A stretch of 64,000 nt of DNA from Branchipolynoe longqiensis (lineage: Eukaryota; Annelida; Polychaeta; Phyllodocida; Polynoidae): NCBI GenBank assembly GCA_030323885.1, contig CM059193.1, positions 73,817,543-73,881,542 of the forward strand, in the 5' to 3' direction. The position numbers were made by a program, and so were the translations under genes. The notes beneath the pieces were generated by a model that was not told where the DNA came from, did no database searches, and saw only the letters and a list, made by a program, of their open reading frames with translations. This document shows positions 30,675-41,234 of this stretch, one piece after another. Position 1 is the first letter of the stretch, and each line of letters opens with the position of its first letter.

Positions 30675-30822
30675 TGTAAAGAATGACTGAACACGTCGAC
30701 GTCTGAGTCTCAACTGGTTTATTCAGGTACTCTACCGTCACCTTCTGGTTCCTCTGGCTGGTGCGCCCGCCTACATATCTCACAGTCAGGTCTCTACCAC
30801 ATCGGCATGGTCATACATTACA
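30675..30822 (-). repeat. 5' LTR of the minus-strand Ty3/gypsy element
   Basis: 148 bp, partner of 24796-24943, followed on the plus strand by the GGTGA duplication at 30823-30827. Confidence 0.92.
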
Positions 30823-31618
30823 GGTGACGGCATCTTGGTGGTAGGCCGGAGGCGCGGGAGCTTGTGTTGAGGGAGGCGGCTGGGCGGCGTGGCGTGTGTA
30901 CCGTTCGTACTGAGGGTGTATCGCCCCCGGGACCGGTGGTTGAGGCGGGGGCGGGGGCAGGGCCCCCCCGACTATGTGTGCCCGAGGCGCCGGGGCGGGC
31001 AGCGAGGAGTAGGCCGGGCGAGGGATCGCGCGGGCGGGGCTTGTCTCCTCGGGCGCGTGGTCGCTGTGGCAGTCGAGGGCGTCGAGTCGGGAGGTGATGT
31101 GCTCCAGTGCCTGGAGGGTGGCGGTCATGGTCGCATCGACGCCGCCAGCCCAGTCGCCCGAGGGCAGTTGCGGTGCGCCAGGGGCGAGCAGGGGGCGGAG
31201 GACGTGGGCGAGACGGCCTCCGGCATCCTCTGAGCCACCCTCCGGACTCCCCGGCGTCCCTTCCCTTTTCTGCTGCCAGGCATCCTCTGTGCGTCTGCGT
31301 CGGTGGAGGGTGCTGCATCGGCCCGAGGGCGGTACGTCGGCTGTGGGGAGTGGGGTCCGGGAAGCGCCAGGTAGAGCCCAAAAGAAAATGCAAGCTTGAG
31401 CGGGCAGGGCGGCAGGAAGGCGAATGGCTGAAGGAGGCCGGGCGGGGGGCGTATAAGGGGAGGAGCGGGGAGGCGCGAGGTGCGGTTGAGGTGAGAAAGC
31501 CGGCGGGGGAGAGAGAGAGAGGCGTGGGGGGAGAAAACTGAGGGGAGGATGACAGGGAAGGTGAGAAAGCCGGGGCGACGTGGCAGGGAAAAGGAGGGTG
31601 GGGGGCCCTCTTCCTTCC
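30823..31618 (-). pseudogene. DIRS-like gag, N-terminal part
   Basis: Pro/Ala/Arg-rich frame with a short coiled segment (MTATLQALEHITSRLDALD) and a proline run, ending at the gypsy target site; it joins in frame with 24795 downward. Strong GC bias compared with all neighbours. Upstream (31394-31618) is G-rich leader without a clear start. Recognised as DIRS-like only through its C-terminal half, so the call is indirect. Confidence 0.5.
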
Positions 31619-32107
31619 CTCGCATCAAACGCAATGCAAACATTACGACCAATGCTACCCAATGGTATCATAGGAAACATCTACGGCCCCTTATCAGGAC
31701 GTCACCATGATGCATTCATGTTATGGCAATCTGGCATTCTACCACAACTACAGAACTTACCTCTTCACAACAATATTCCTTATGCTCTTTATGGTGATCC
31801 TGCATAACCTTTAATACCTCAATTGCTCTGCCCATTCGGTGGTGCCAGACTCACCCAGGAAGACCAAGATTTGAATACAAGTATGTCCTCGTCAAGACAA
31901 TGTGTTGTGGAGGGATTTGGTAAAATTGTTACTCAATGGGCTTTCTTAGATATTAGAAAGAATCTGAAGCTTCTGTTGCAGCCAGTAGCAACATTTTATT
32001 TGGTAGGATTGCTGCTTACAAACTGCCATACATGCTTATATGGATCTCAGACTGGTGCCTACTCTAACATGGAACCTCCAACCCCTGAAGAGTACTTGAA
32101 GGCATAA
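31619..32107 (+). pseudogene. PIF/Harbinger transposase, C-terminal fragment
   Basis: Residues PNGIIGNIYGPLSGRHHDAF, YALYGDPA and, after a stop (TAA at about 31805-31807) in the middle of the GDPAY motif, LLCPFGGARLT, then FGKIVTQWAFLDIRKNLKLL and TCLYGSQTGAY are diagnostic of the DDE_4 (Harbinger) nuclease. The protein would cut and insert Harbinger DNA with a 3-bp duplication. The 5' half is missing and the frame is broken, so this copy is dead; relatives elsewhere could have moved the MITE at 21327. Confidence 0.8.
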
Positions 32108-32113
32108 GACTTG

Positions 32114-32785
32114 TGAAGTGGGCGAGACTACTAGACCGGTGGAAATGTGGGCAGGGCTGACTAGCCCGCATTCTGAGATGCGGGCTATTCCCCGGGCTCG
32201 CATTTGCCACCATTTGTGGGGCCGGGTTCCTGGCTGTAAAGCATAGCTAGGATATGTCAATTATGACTATCCTAGCAACGGGAGGTCGGGCGTTCGGACC
32301 CAGACCCATCGGACATGTTTTGGCATGCTCCGATGTTTTAGCCGAGATTTAGGCTTTTATTGTCGAAATTCAAAACTTATTTAACTTAATTATATGGGAG
32401 GGGATGTACTTGTTCATATCCGTTATATTGCTAAACTCTTATTGTTAGTATAGGGTAAGAATAAAGCTGTGAGCTCCTAAGAAGTGACTGGAACGTTCCT
32501 TGCATTCTTTACTATTCTCCAGTCTTATATCATTAACCGCTATGGTCACCTTCATATTGCTATTTGATTGCTCTATAAATGTATTTAATTAAGAGCCTTC
32601 CGCTCCAGTGTCTGTATTGAGTCAAACTCTCTACCTCTGATATTAACCACATTGCTAGCCAAGGGTCAAGCTAGCAGGAAGGCAGACGACCGGTGGCGGG
32701 AGGCACAAGACATTCACATGGAAACAATTATTTATTAACATGTAGGCTCGCCTTAAGCGGGGGTGGAATAGCCTGACAGTTAAAC
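32114..32785 (+). repeat. LTR 4, diverged copy
   Basis: Starts TGAAGTGGGCGAG and ends CAGTTAAAC. Shares GGTCGGGCGTTCGGACCCAGACC, AAGAATAAAGCTGTGAGC, TTCACATGGAAACAATT and GCTCGCCTTAAGCGGGGG with the others. It keeps a hairpin near its start (TAGCCCGCAT/ATGCGGGCTA, 32162-32187) and the multi-arm fold (32232-32343), both with quite different bases. Confidence 0.8.
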
Positions 32786-33650
32786 CGGTGCCGTGACCAG
32801 GATAGTAAGGAGTGTAATACCTTTTAATTCACTTCTGTATGCTTAGAAATTGTTATTTATTTTTGTTATAGCTTATTAGGGTAGTGTTGACAGTGTCAGA
32901 CCGGCGTCTGTCCTTACGCTTCAGACGGGAAGTCACATTTTATAGTGTAGCTAGGTCGCACTAGCCATGGGGAAATGCTAGTGTTAGATCACTATGTTAC
33001 ACTGGATATTATTGCGGCTAGTCTTATGTCTTTCGGTCGTAATAACGACGTTATCCTTGTGCCCCTGTGAATGGATAGTCGCTTGGTATGAGGATTAGCT
33101 ACCCCGGCATAAGGATAAACAGGCGTTATATTTATTTAGAGTATTAAATTGTGCTACTGCGGCCCTACCAATATTAGGATCGGTCAGTTTATGGAAGGTT
33201 TTTTTGGGCCAGAGGCAGTTAGCTTTGAACTAGTCCGAAGTATTCCCTATTTTACAAGCATCACCAAGCGGCGACGCACGTCGCTCGGGATAGGTGACGT
33301 CACAGAGCTTATTTGGAGTGTCAGGAGTAGTTTGGCAGATCTCAGACTGTTTGGTCGGGTCTGCTATGTGTTGCTCTCTTTTGTTTTTATTATTCTACCT
33401 TTTCAATTTTACTTGTGGTCTTTTTACACTTTTAGGCTTCTATTAATTTCTTCTATACATTAACTGTAATTTCTAAAATTGTCTAAATTTATACACGTAT
33501 ATATATATAAATATATTAGGAAAACGAATAAGTCAAAGGCACACTAATACTTTGTGGTATTACTGTGAATCTTACTTATTTTGCTCACCACTTGTTCTAG
33601 GATTTCCTTTTATTTTATAGGGGTTTCAAATTTTAATAAATTCTCTCATT
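32786..33650 (+). other. Primer site and leader of copy 4
   Basis: CGGTGCCGTGACCAGG at 32786, then a leader matching 4653-5340 in patches (GCTACTGCGGCC, ATTAGGATCGGTCAG, TGACGTCA). No coding sequence. Confidence 0.65.
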
Positions 33651-33769
33651 TTGTAGTCACAGAGGAGGAAGCAAAGACACCTCACAGACATCGGCGATGG
33701 AGGAACGAAGGACGCTAGAGCCAGAATATTGGCTCTAGCTTTCATTTTCGTCGTTTCTCTATTACCATG

Positions 33770-34553
33770 TCTTATTTTTGGACCTTTATTTCAAAATTAG
33801 GGTTTATTTCTCTTCCTCCTGCTATATATATCTGTTTTTCGGGGTAAATTGGGGTTACTTATGTTGTATAACATATTTGCGAGGAGTCACGCGCAGACTG
33901 AGAAATGGAGGAACGCAGGGTAGGACGTGAAGACCAGAAACTTGGCAATTCACGTTCATTATTTTTGTATTAAAACTTCTTATTTTTGGTATGAATCTAA
34001 CTTGTATTTCAAAATTAAGGTTTATTTTCATCATTTTGAGATGGTTTTGTAATAAATAAACTTGACGCGCATATTTGCGGGGAAGGGAAGACTGCGAGAG
34101 GCATATGTGTGGCGGTATCCATCAACAAGTCGAACCCGGTTGCCAAGCAATTTTAAACAAATGGCAGGATATCTAGCAACCGGGTAGTTTCTCGAATTTC
34201 GAATACTTTTACAAATTGAGAAGACAATACATCAATCATTTCCCATCAATATGACTGTTAATCCAAAATTAGGATTCATTTTATTTCATTTTATTCATAT
34301 TTTAAATATTGTAGGTTTATTATATAAAGTAACATGACGACGATATCCAGATTTGGCCGGTTTTTCGTCGTGTTTCTTTATTTATTTCTGGCATTATTTT
34401 GCCATTAATAATACTCTTAATCCACAATTAAGGTTTACTTTGGCATATTCATTAATATATATCGATTCCAGATGAGTTTGGGTGTAATATAAAATAATAT
34501 GACCAGGAGATTGATTTCTCACGGTTGATTTCGACTTTGGCAGATGCGGGCTT
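33770..34553. repeat. Degenerate repeats of about 160-210 bp, four units
   Basis: Each unit holds TCAAAATTARGGTTTATTT or TCCANAATTARG..TT followed by AT-rich sequence and a TGACG or CACGC patch; units start near 33770, 33980, 34240 and 34385. No gene. They appear to belong to copy 4. Confidence 0.45.
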
Positions 34554-34562
34554 GGGGCCGAG

Positions 34563-34970
34563 TAGATAAAAGATTCACGCGGTACTTGTAGTACACGGGT
34601 GAAGGACAACATAGTGTAAATACGGGTGAAAATAGCTCTAGTATGGAACATGAAGTAGAAACTGTGGCTCCAGTATCAAATGGCTACCCATATAGGCACA
34701 GAGTTGGTGAAATGGGAGACAATTCAAAAAGACAAGATGTCGGCCACAGAACGCCGTCGATTTCACTTTTAAATCTCATTAAACTAGATATTATATTATA
34801 TTTTTCAACTCAGTGGGCTATCAATAAGACATATGTAAAGAATAACTGTTGCTTCTTAGATTGTGAAATTAGGCTCTCATTTCCTTAACCCGCTTTATCA
34901 ACCGTTTTTATATAGGGTTGGTATTCACCCGTGTACTGCGACTGCGAGTACTGGGTGAATCCTTTATCTA
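34563..34970. mobile_element. MULE-type MITE with 9-bp target duplication
   Basis: Ends TAGATAAAAGATTCAC and GTGAATCCTTTATCTA are inverted repeats; GGGGCCGAG flanks both sides (34554-34562 and 34971-34979), the 9-bp duplication typical of Mutator-like elements. Each end holds a further small palindrome (GTACTTGTAGTAC, CACGGGTGAA). No transposase. A second, inverted copy lies at 48479-49815 and a terminal fragment at 45641-45690. Confidence 0.85.
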
Positions 34971-34979
34971 GGGGCCGAG

Positions 34980-35271
34980 TATCCCACATTTGGATTGATT
35001 GATTGGTGGTTGCTTTACGCCGTGTCGGCAGCATAGGCCATATTCACGGCGAGAAATGTTTGTTTTTGTTCAAACCATCGCTTTTACATGTAAAAGCATA
35101 ATATCAATTTTGTGTCAATGAACACTCATGAATTTTTTTAACTCACAATCATATAGTTTCTGGTCAAGCTAAATAAAATTCTGAATGATAGTACTATTCA
35201 CCGATGAAATTTGTTTAAAAACCTATATGAGAAGGTACAAACCAGCTGCCCTCAAAAAGGCTAAAATGCTT
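34980..35271 (+). pseudogene. End of protease frame and 3' tail, copy 4
   Basis: Encodes DWWLLYAVSAA-stop as in copy 1, then the same 3' non-coding tail. The agreement shows that the short protease ORF with no pol after it is shared by two copies. Confidence 0.7.
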
Positions 35272-36862
35272 TCCTGCTTTACTTAAAAAGGTCATGCATG
35301 CTGTTTGCAGTGTAAAACTGTTGGTGCAGGGCCATGAAATCCACACAGTTTAATAAAGTGTGTTTCAATGTCAGTGGGGAGTGACATCCAATACATTCAG
35401 GGGGAGGGTCCCCCTTGAGCAGAAAAATGTGTGTTAGCCATGAGTGGCCAATACGTCATCTTGTCGCCCTTTGCAATACGTCGTGTCGCCCTTCCAGGCG
35501 ACTCTGCGGCAGTCCGTTCACGGGGGGGGTAATTCTATGGAGTTTGTTGTTTGGGTGTTCATCCCATTCGATCTGCCATAGGTTCCAGATGTATTTTTGA
35601 ATGGTGGGTTTCAGATCAGAGTGGGGAATATGACAGTGTTCCAAAGGAGCAGTCAGGGCTCGAATGGCCGCTTGATCTGCTCTCTCATTTCCTGGGATAC
35701 CCACATGACTGGGCACCCAACATAGGTGAATGTCAAATTTTGCTATTGAAAGAGAGTTTAGCTTAATGAGTACTTTAAGTAGTATTGGGTGGTCCAGTTT
35801 CCTATTGTTTAAAGCCTGAAGGCAGGAAAAAGAGTCAGTGAAAATGATGAATTTATGACTGCCTGAGGTTTTGATGCACTCTAACGTGAGTAGGAGTGTT
35901 TGTGCCTCAGCAGTAAAGATGGAACTCTCATCTGGAATACGCGTACCTAATTCACATCCATGGACGATTGCTGCCGCAGAGACTCTGTTGTCTGTCTTTG
36001 ACTCATCCGTGTAAATGGCTAGGTGGGAACTAAAAGCACTTCGCAAATCGATAAAGCTTTCATGATATGAAAGTTGGTGCGTTTGAGATTTCTTTGACAT
36101 GGCCAGCTGGAGGATGATGTTTGGTTTCCTCAGCTGCCAGGGAGGAACATCTGAATATTGCGAGGGTGCTATATTATGTAGATTTGCTCCCAGAGCCTCC
36201 AAATGAGGCTTTATTCTGAGGCCTAACAGCTTTATGTATGTTGGCCATGCTTCATAGAGGTGTTCATATGGTGGCATAAAAATGCACTTATATGCAGGGT
36301 TTAAAATATTTACTTTTAATTTGATCACATATTGCATAGACAGTTTGAGCCTTCTACTCTTAAGGGAGTGCTCTCGGCCTTCGACATAGAGGCTCTGGAC
36401 GGGCGAGGTTCTAAAAGCCCCCAGGGCGAGCCGAAGGCCGTGATGGTGTATAGTGTCTAACTGGGATATGTATGATTTTCTGGCTGAACCATAAACAGTA
36501 CAGCCATAGTCCAATTTTGAACGTATTAATGTTCTATATAATTGGAGCAGGACAGTGCTCTTTATTGATTTTACTATATTGTTAATTTTATTGCCAAAAA
36601 GGCTAACAGATAGAATGCTACCCTGAGGTACTCCCATCTCTTGATCAAAAGGACCAGAGAGGGTAGCATTGACCCAAACTCTAAAGTTTCGGTGTGATAC
36701 AAATTTAGAAATGAAAATGGGCAAGCGCCCTCGAAACCCCATATTGAACAAATCCTTCAGGATGCCGTATTTCCATGTCGTGTCGTACGCCTTTTCAAGG
36801 TAGAAAAAAATGGACACAACATGTTCTTTGTTTATGAAGGCATTTCGAACAAACGACTCCAA
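35272..36862 (-). pseudogene. LINE ORF2: end of RT, RNase H, C-terminal zinc motif
   Basis: The RT part shows motif A as FFYLEKAYDTTW, where the catalytic Asp expected after FF is Tyr, and motif B GVPQGSILSVSLF. The sequence then jumps from NKINNIVKSI to KSTVLLQLYRTLIRSKLDYG, so the catalytic YxDD box is deleted. RNase H is complete: AIYTDESKTDNRVSAA, FTAEAQTLLLTLECI, IFTDSFSCLQAL and CWVPSHVGIPGNERADQAA. The annotated frame stops near 35456, but an adjacent frame continues with CIGCHSPLTLKHTLLNC, the usual terminal zinc motif, to a stop at 35279-35281. Confidence 0.85.
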
Positions 36863-37765
36863 TCAGACCAAGTGGTCGAGGGTACTCCTCCCCCACCTGA
36901 AACCACACTGGAAGTCTGTCAGATGGTGCTCCGACTCCAGGATCCAGACGAGGCGATCGTTAATCATTCATTCGAAAGTTTTACAAATGCAACTTGTAAG
37001 CGCTATTGGGCGGTAGTTCGCGGGCTCGCTATGGTCTTTCCCCAGTTTGGGGATGGGAATAATGATGGCCTCTTGAAAGGAGGTTGGGATGTCTCCTGTG
37101 CGCCAGATATTATTAAAATGTTGCAGAAGCAGTTCAACTGCTGGTGGTGGGAGGTGTTTTAAAAATTGGTAGTGTATTTTATCTGGACCTATTGCAGTGT
37201 TGTGCGACCTATTTAAAGCATGCTTTAATTCATCTATTGTGAAGAAACTATTGTAGTGCTCAGTGTTATTAGATTTGAAAGTGATTGGATGTTGCTCCAT
37301 ATGCAACTTCATCTGCGCAAAGGCCGGAAGGCAGTTTTGTACAGATGAGTTCTGGGAAAATGTGGTTGCAAAAAGGTTGGCTATGTCGGTTACGGAAGTT
37401 AAAAGAATGTTATTGTGTTTTAGGTGTTGGACTGATGATCCAGCAGCCTTCAGTTTTATTTTCCGGATCATGGTCCATACTTTAGAAAGTGGGGTGCGAG
37501 TGGTTATGCCGGAGACATATTGTCTCCAACACAGCCTCCTCGCCTCCCTAATAGTTCGGTGAGCCCGAGCCCTTAGAATTTTAAAGCGAACATGGTTTTT
37601 GGAGGTAGGCCGCCGGAAGAAAGCGTATTGCGGCTTTTTCCACTCATTGATCGCGTTCTTACAAGTTGCATTAAACCAAGGATTTGTTATGTGTTTTGGA
37701 AAAGCAGAGGTCTTAGGAATGGTTTCCTCTGCAATCGACCCCAAGATCTCTGTGAATGTTTTCAT
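36863..37765 (-). pseudogene. LINE ORF2: linker and N-terminal RT
   Basis: From about 37765: TFTEILGSIAEETIPKTSAF, a basic linker (RARAHRTIREARRLCW), then RT fingers (NTAIGPDKIHYQFLKHLPPP, PIPKLGKDHSEPANYRPIAL). The frame breaks at about 36968 and resumes at 36862. Homologous to 43405-44145 in copy 3. Confidence 0.8.
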
Positions 37766-37921
37766 TGCAACAGGATCATTGCAGGCATTGTAGGGAAATG
37801 GTCACTTCCACAAAGGTCATTCCAGACTCTCCATGAGAAGTCCTGCAGGAGATCAGGTTCCAAAATTGTGGTGTTTTAGGGAGATCTGATCAGTAGCCTT
37901 TATTATATGTGCGCCTGTCAT
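37766..37921 (-). pseudogene. LINE ORF2 start and endonuclease remnant
   Basis: ATG at 37921 overlaps the ORF1 stop (ATGA). Only IKATDQISLKH and, after a large internal deletion, DFSWRVWNDLCGSDHFP remain of the roughly 230-residue endonuclease; the WNCRG and GDFNAHN motifs are gone. Confidence 0.75.
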
Positions 37922-39153
37922 ATTGGCGGCTTGACAGGCACACGTGCCACAAGTTTCACCTTGGGGTACACGCTACGGCCATGGCTCGGGGGAACCTCGG
38001 CCATATCAATATCCTGCAGCGCAGAAAACTGATTTCCGGTGGGGATGGGGGATGCTGCACCCTTGGGCATACGGCCCGATAGTGGTCTTTCGCGCACTAA
38101 AGCGCTTTTCTTTGTTACTTCTTTTTTTCCCTTTTCAATTGTTTTGTGCATAGAACTTGAAGCAGCCTCTGTCTGAACCGAGGCAGACTTTATTTCAGAT
38201 TTTTTTCTAGATGGCTTTACACTCGGACTCTGGGTCGGTGAGCGGCCCATGGGCCTCTCTCCCGACAGCCATGTCAAATCGGTCTGGCAATCGATTGTCC
38301 TGGTAACGGGCTTTGCCACCACGGCATAGCTCTTGGCAAGTGGTGATGGGGTAAGCCCCTCCACCTGCTTCCGAGCCTCCGGGTAGCTTATCCGGTTTTC
38401 AGTTTTAACCCACTGGATTTGTTTTTCTTTCATCCAAACAGGACAATCCTTCGACACGGCCATATGGGGACCCAGGCAATTGGCACATTTTGCCTGGTTC
38501 TGACAATCAGTGTTGTCATGACCCGTCTGGCCGCATCGGAAGCAGGTTACCTTGTGTTTGCAGTTATCCTTTCCGTGTCCGTACTTTTGGCATTTAAAAC
38601 AGCGAAGAGGATTCGGGATGAAAGCATCCACGCCAACACTGAGGTAACCAACTTTAAGATTCTGGGGTGGCACTGGTGTACTAAACGTGAGGATGTAGGT
38701 ATTTGTTTATATTTCCTTACCTTCTTTCCTTATCGTTATCCTTCTAACGTTTTGTACACCTTGTGGTTTCAGCTCGAGTGCGATCTCATCCTCACCGACC
38801 CCACTTAGATCTCCAGTTCGGATTACTCCTCTACTAGAGTTGAGGGTACGGTGAGGAGAGGCCTTTATGCCGACACCTGCCAACGTGCTTGCACATTGCA
38901 GGTTGTCGGCTTGGGCCTTCTTTGCGCACTCAACCAGAAAATCACCAGACTTCATCCTTATGACCTTTGTGACGGTGCCCGCTATCCCCTTGATGCCCTT
39001 ATCAATGGCAAAGCAAGAGGGCCTGGCAGCCGAGTCAGTGAATACGATCACAATGAATCGCAGCCAATTTGTAACATTAATAGGAGCGTCGTTTTCGGAG
39101 TCCGAGTTGTTAGCCATCTGTCTTTTCTTTTTTGGGGGGTAGTTGTTTGCCAT
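37918..39153 (-). pseudogene. LINE ORF1 (RNA-binding, zinc knuckles), one frameshift
   Basis: First frame 39153-38707: MANNYPPKKKR, AIDKGIKGIAGTV, PHRTLNSSRGVIR. Second frame 38673-37918: CFKCQKYGHGKDNC, CFRCGQTGHDNTDC and CANCLGPHMAVSKDC, three complete zinc knuckles, then a basic tail ending KLVARVPVKPPI. The break lies at 38673-38707. This copy shows the second knuckle undamaged, which is broken in copy 1. Confidence 0.85.
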
Positions 39154-39599
39154 GTTTGTTTACTAATTTGTCATCGTCCTTGATCCCCACCCACCACGGA
39201 GTCCTACAAGGGGATGTGCAGAGCTGCGGTATCCGTCAGATGCACACCAGGGATACAAGGACGGCATACTCAAATAATGAGGCAAATAAAATCTGGATAC
39301 TCAAAAAATGAGGCAACAACAAAATCTGCAGTCATTACTTGATTGACCCAATAGCCACCGCCTTCTAGGAATAGCTTTAATTTATTGTTGTTTTCCGAAA
39401 TAGCTTACTATCCTAGGGCAAGGCGTGACCAGCCGATTGATTAGACCGAGCCAATCCAACCACTCGTCTAGGTGAAGTCGGGGCCAAAGTGCAGTTTTGG
39501 ATCAGTGAGAGCAATTGCTGCTCACCGTCCTCAATGTAATAATCCGCGTAGATAGTCAGTGTCGACCATGCACAAAGCTGAAAGAGTGGGCGAAGTCTC

Positions 39600-40091
39600 A
39601 TCTTTACACGGAGTCACGTCAACCGTCCTTAACGTTATATCGCCATCTTGCTCACTGGATTGTACCGCTGCTTGCCACGTCAACTGTCCTCACGTCCTAT
39701 CGCCGTATTGTTTTCTGGATTGTACCGCTGCTTAGTAGGAATACGGTGAAAAGGAGGAGGGAGTTATAGTGCTTTCTGGATATCTTTACACGGAGTCACG
39801 TCAACCGTCCTTAACGTGATATCGCCGTTTTGCTCACTGGATTGTACCGCTGCTTACGTCAACTGTCCTCACGTCCTATCGCCGTATTGCTTTCTGGATT
39901 GTGCAGCTGCTTACTAGGAATACGGTGAAAAGGAGGAGGGAGTTATAGTGCTTTCTGGATTGTACCACTGCTTATAGTGCTTTCTGGATTGTACCGCTAC
40001 TAGGAATACGGTGAAAAGGAGGAGGGAGTTATAGTGCTTTCTGGATTGTACCGATGCCTATAGTGCTTTCTGGATTGTACCGCTGCTTATA
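39600..40091. repeat. Tandem repeats of the CTTTCTGGATTGTACCGCTG type
   Basis: The words GTGCTTTCTGGATTGTACCG, ACGGTGAAAAGGAGGAGGGA and TTTACACGGAGTCACGTCAA recur many times in changing order, a scrambled tandem array just before gag. The last unit (ATACGGTGAAAAGG) continues into the coding start at 40092-40130, so the array supplied the first codons. Confidence 0.75.
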
Positions 40092-41234
40092 ATGCCGTCT
40101 ACTAGGAATACGGTGAAAAGGAGGAGGGAGTTGACTCCGACTGAACCTACTAAGAGGATGAGGGGACGCCCTAAGTCGAGGATAGCTAAACGTATGTCAT
40201 TAACACCTTCTAAAACTCATTCAAGCCGCACCCAGGATCGGCGCGAGCAGTCAAACGGTCGACGTGTAGCCAAAGGTACGTCTTTAACTCCTTCTAAAAC
40301 TCGTTCAAGCCGAACCCCGGATTGGCGCGAGCACACAAGCGGTGGACGTCTAGCAAAAGGTATGTCATTAACTCCTTCTAAAACTCATTCAAGCCGCATC
40401 TGGGATCGGTGCGTGCAGACAAGTGGTGGACATGACAGTGACGAGCAGACAAATGGGGGAGGTGACACTGACAAGCAGACAAGCGGGGGATGTGGCACTG
40501 ACGTGCCCTGTGACGTACAAATACGGACAAAGGAGGGTGACACTGGGATAGCCGCCGTGCTTGCTGGAATACAATCCCAGATAGCCACATTGTCTGTCGG
40601 ATTTAATGCACAGTTCGAAGGCATGGAAAGAAAGTATGGGAAGCACTGGAAATCTAGGTCAGTCTCAACATACAGACATCTACGTGACATGACACCACAT
40701 ACGTCTAGCTCTGATGACAGCAGTGATGCTGGTGGGCGTGGCAGGCAATCACGAGCTCGTACCCACCGTTACTCTGTTTCTCATGAAAATGGTGACAGCC
40801 GGTCCGATGAGCGTCGTCGCAGGAAGAAGCATCCCAATAAGGATCGGGAGTTTGAAGCGTATCCAGTGGAGAGGAGTCCTCACCGGGACAGACGTGACAG
40901 GAGGCGTAGAGACACGTGGGAGGCGCTGTCACCTGTCCACTCCAAGGATACCGAGCGGGACGATGCTGTCACCGAACTCCTGGTGGCGGCAGGATCAGCG
41001 CTGGGGCAACGGAAAGGTACAAATATATTAGCTCCACATAGGTATGTGATTAGAGGCAGTAAAAATGAGCGGATTGGAATGGAGGAGGCTACTTGGCCGG
41101 AATATGTTGCCGCTCTCTGTAGGATGAAGGAGGATCCTAAGCTCCCCTACAAGTGGTCTAAGTATGTCAGCAAACATATGCATCAGCTGGCTACGATGGC
41201 GTCCAACTGGGAATGGCATACATGCCGTCAATAG
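40092..41234 (+). pseudogene. DIRS-like gag ORF
   Basis: 380 codons. N-terminal basic repeats of about 28-30 residues occur three times (SLTPSKTHSSRTQDRRE, SLTPSKTRSSRTPDWRE, SLTPSKTHSSRIWDRCV), then Gly/Asp/Thr repeats, a short helix (AVLAGIQSQIATLSVGF) and a very basic Arg/Asp region. The C-terminal part (TWPEYVAALCRMK) leads to a TAG at 41232-41234, after which the same frame continues with SETIFSMIADGRLPNGW. The stop may therefore be a mutation. Confidence 0.65.

Larger units (their letters stand above)
24796..30822 (-). mobile_element. Ty3/gypsy (Mag-like) element, nearly complete, with nested LINE
   Basis: Bounded by two 148-bp LTRs (24796-24943 and 30675-30822) with TG...CA ends and flanked by GGTGA on both sides (24791-24795 and 30823-30827), the 5-bp duplication left by a Ty3/gypsy integrase. 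On the minus strand the order is LTR, tRNA-Leu-like primer site, gag (cut by a LINE), RT, RNase H, integrase, polypurine tract and LTR. The protease and the start of RT are deleted and a stop lies between RT and RNase H, so it is not autonomous. Confidence 0.92.
24010..31618 (-). mobile_element. DIRS-like element fragment (gag region), split by a Ty3/gypsy insertion
   Basis: Minus-strand, GC-rich gag-like coding DNA occurs on both sides of the Ty3/gypsy element: 31393 down to 30823, then 24795 down to about 24082. Removing the insertion and one copy of its 5-bp duplication keeps the reading frame. GRLPHGW and a C-x2-C...H-x4-C motif are shared with the DIRS-like gag at 40092-41684. RT and recombinase are not present here. 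Confidence 0.65.
32114..35271 (+). mobile_element. Pol-less LTR family, copy 4 (gag-pro deleted)
   Basis: 672-bp LTR, tRNA-His-like primer site and leader homologous to the first copy, then degenerate repeats, a MULE-type MITE, and the last codons of the protease frame with the 3' tail (34995-35271). Gag and most of the protease are missing. The 3' LTR is replaced by a LINE. This is the most diverged copy. Confidence 0.75.
35272..39497 (-). mobile_element. I/Nimb-like LINE, copy 2 (both ORFs, inactivated)
   Basis: Minus strand: leader (39497-39154), ORF1 (39153-37918), ORF2 with a mostly deleted endonuclease (37921-37766), RT (37765 to about 36470), RNase H and a C-terminal zinc motif (to about 35279). 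It ends without an A tail at 35272. Several deletions and frameshifts remove function. It is the longest of the three copies and defines the family's structure. Confidence 0.88.
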
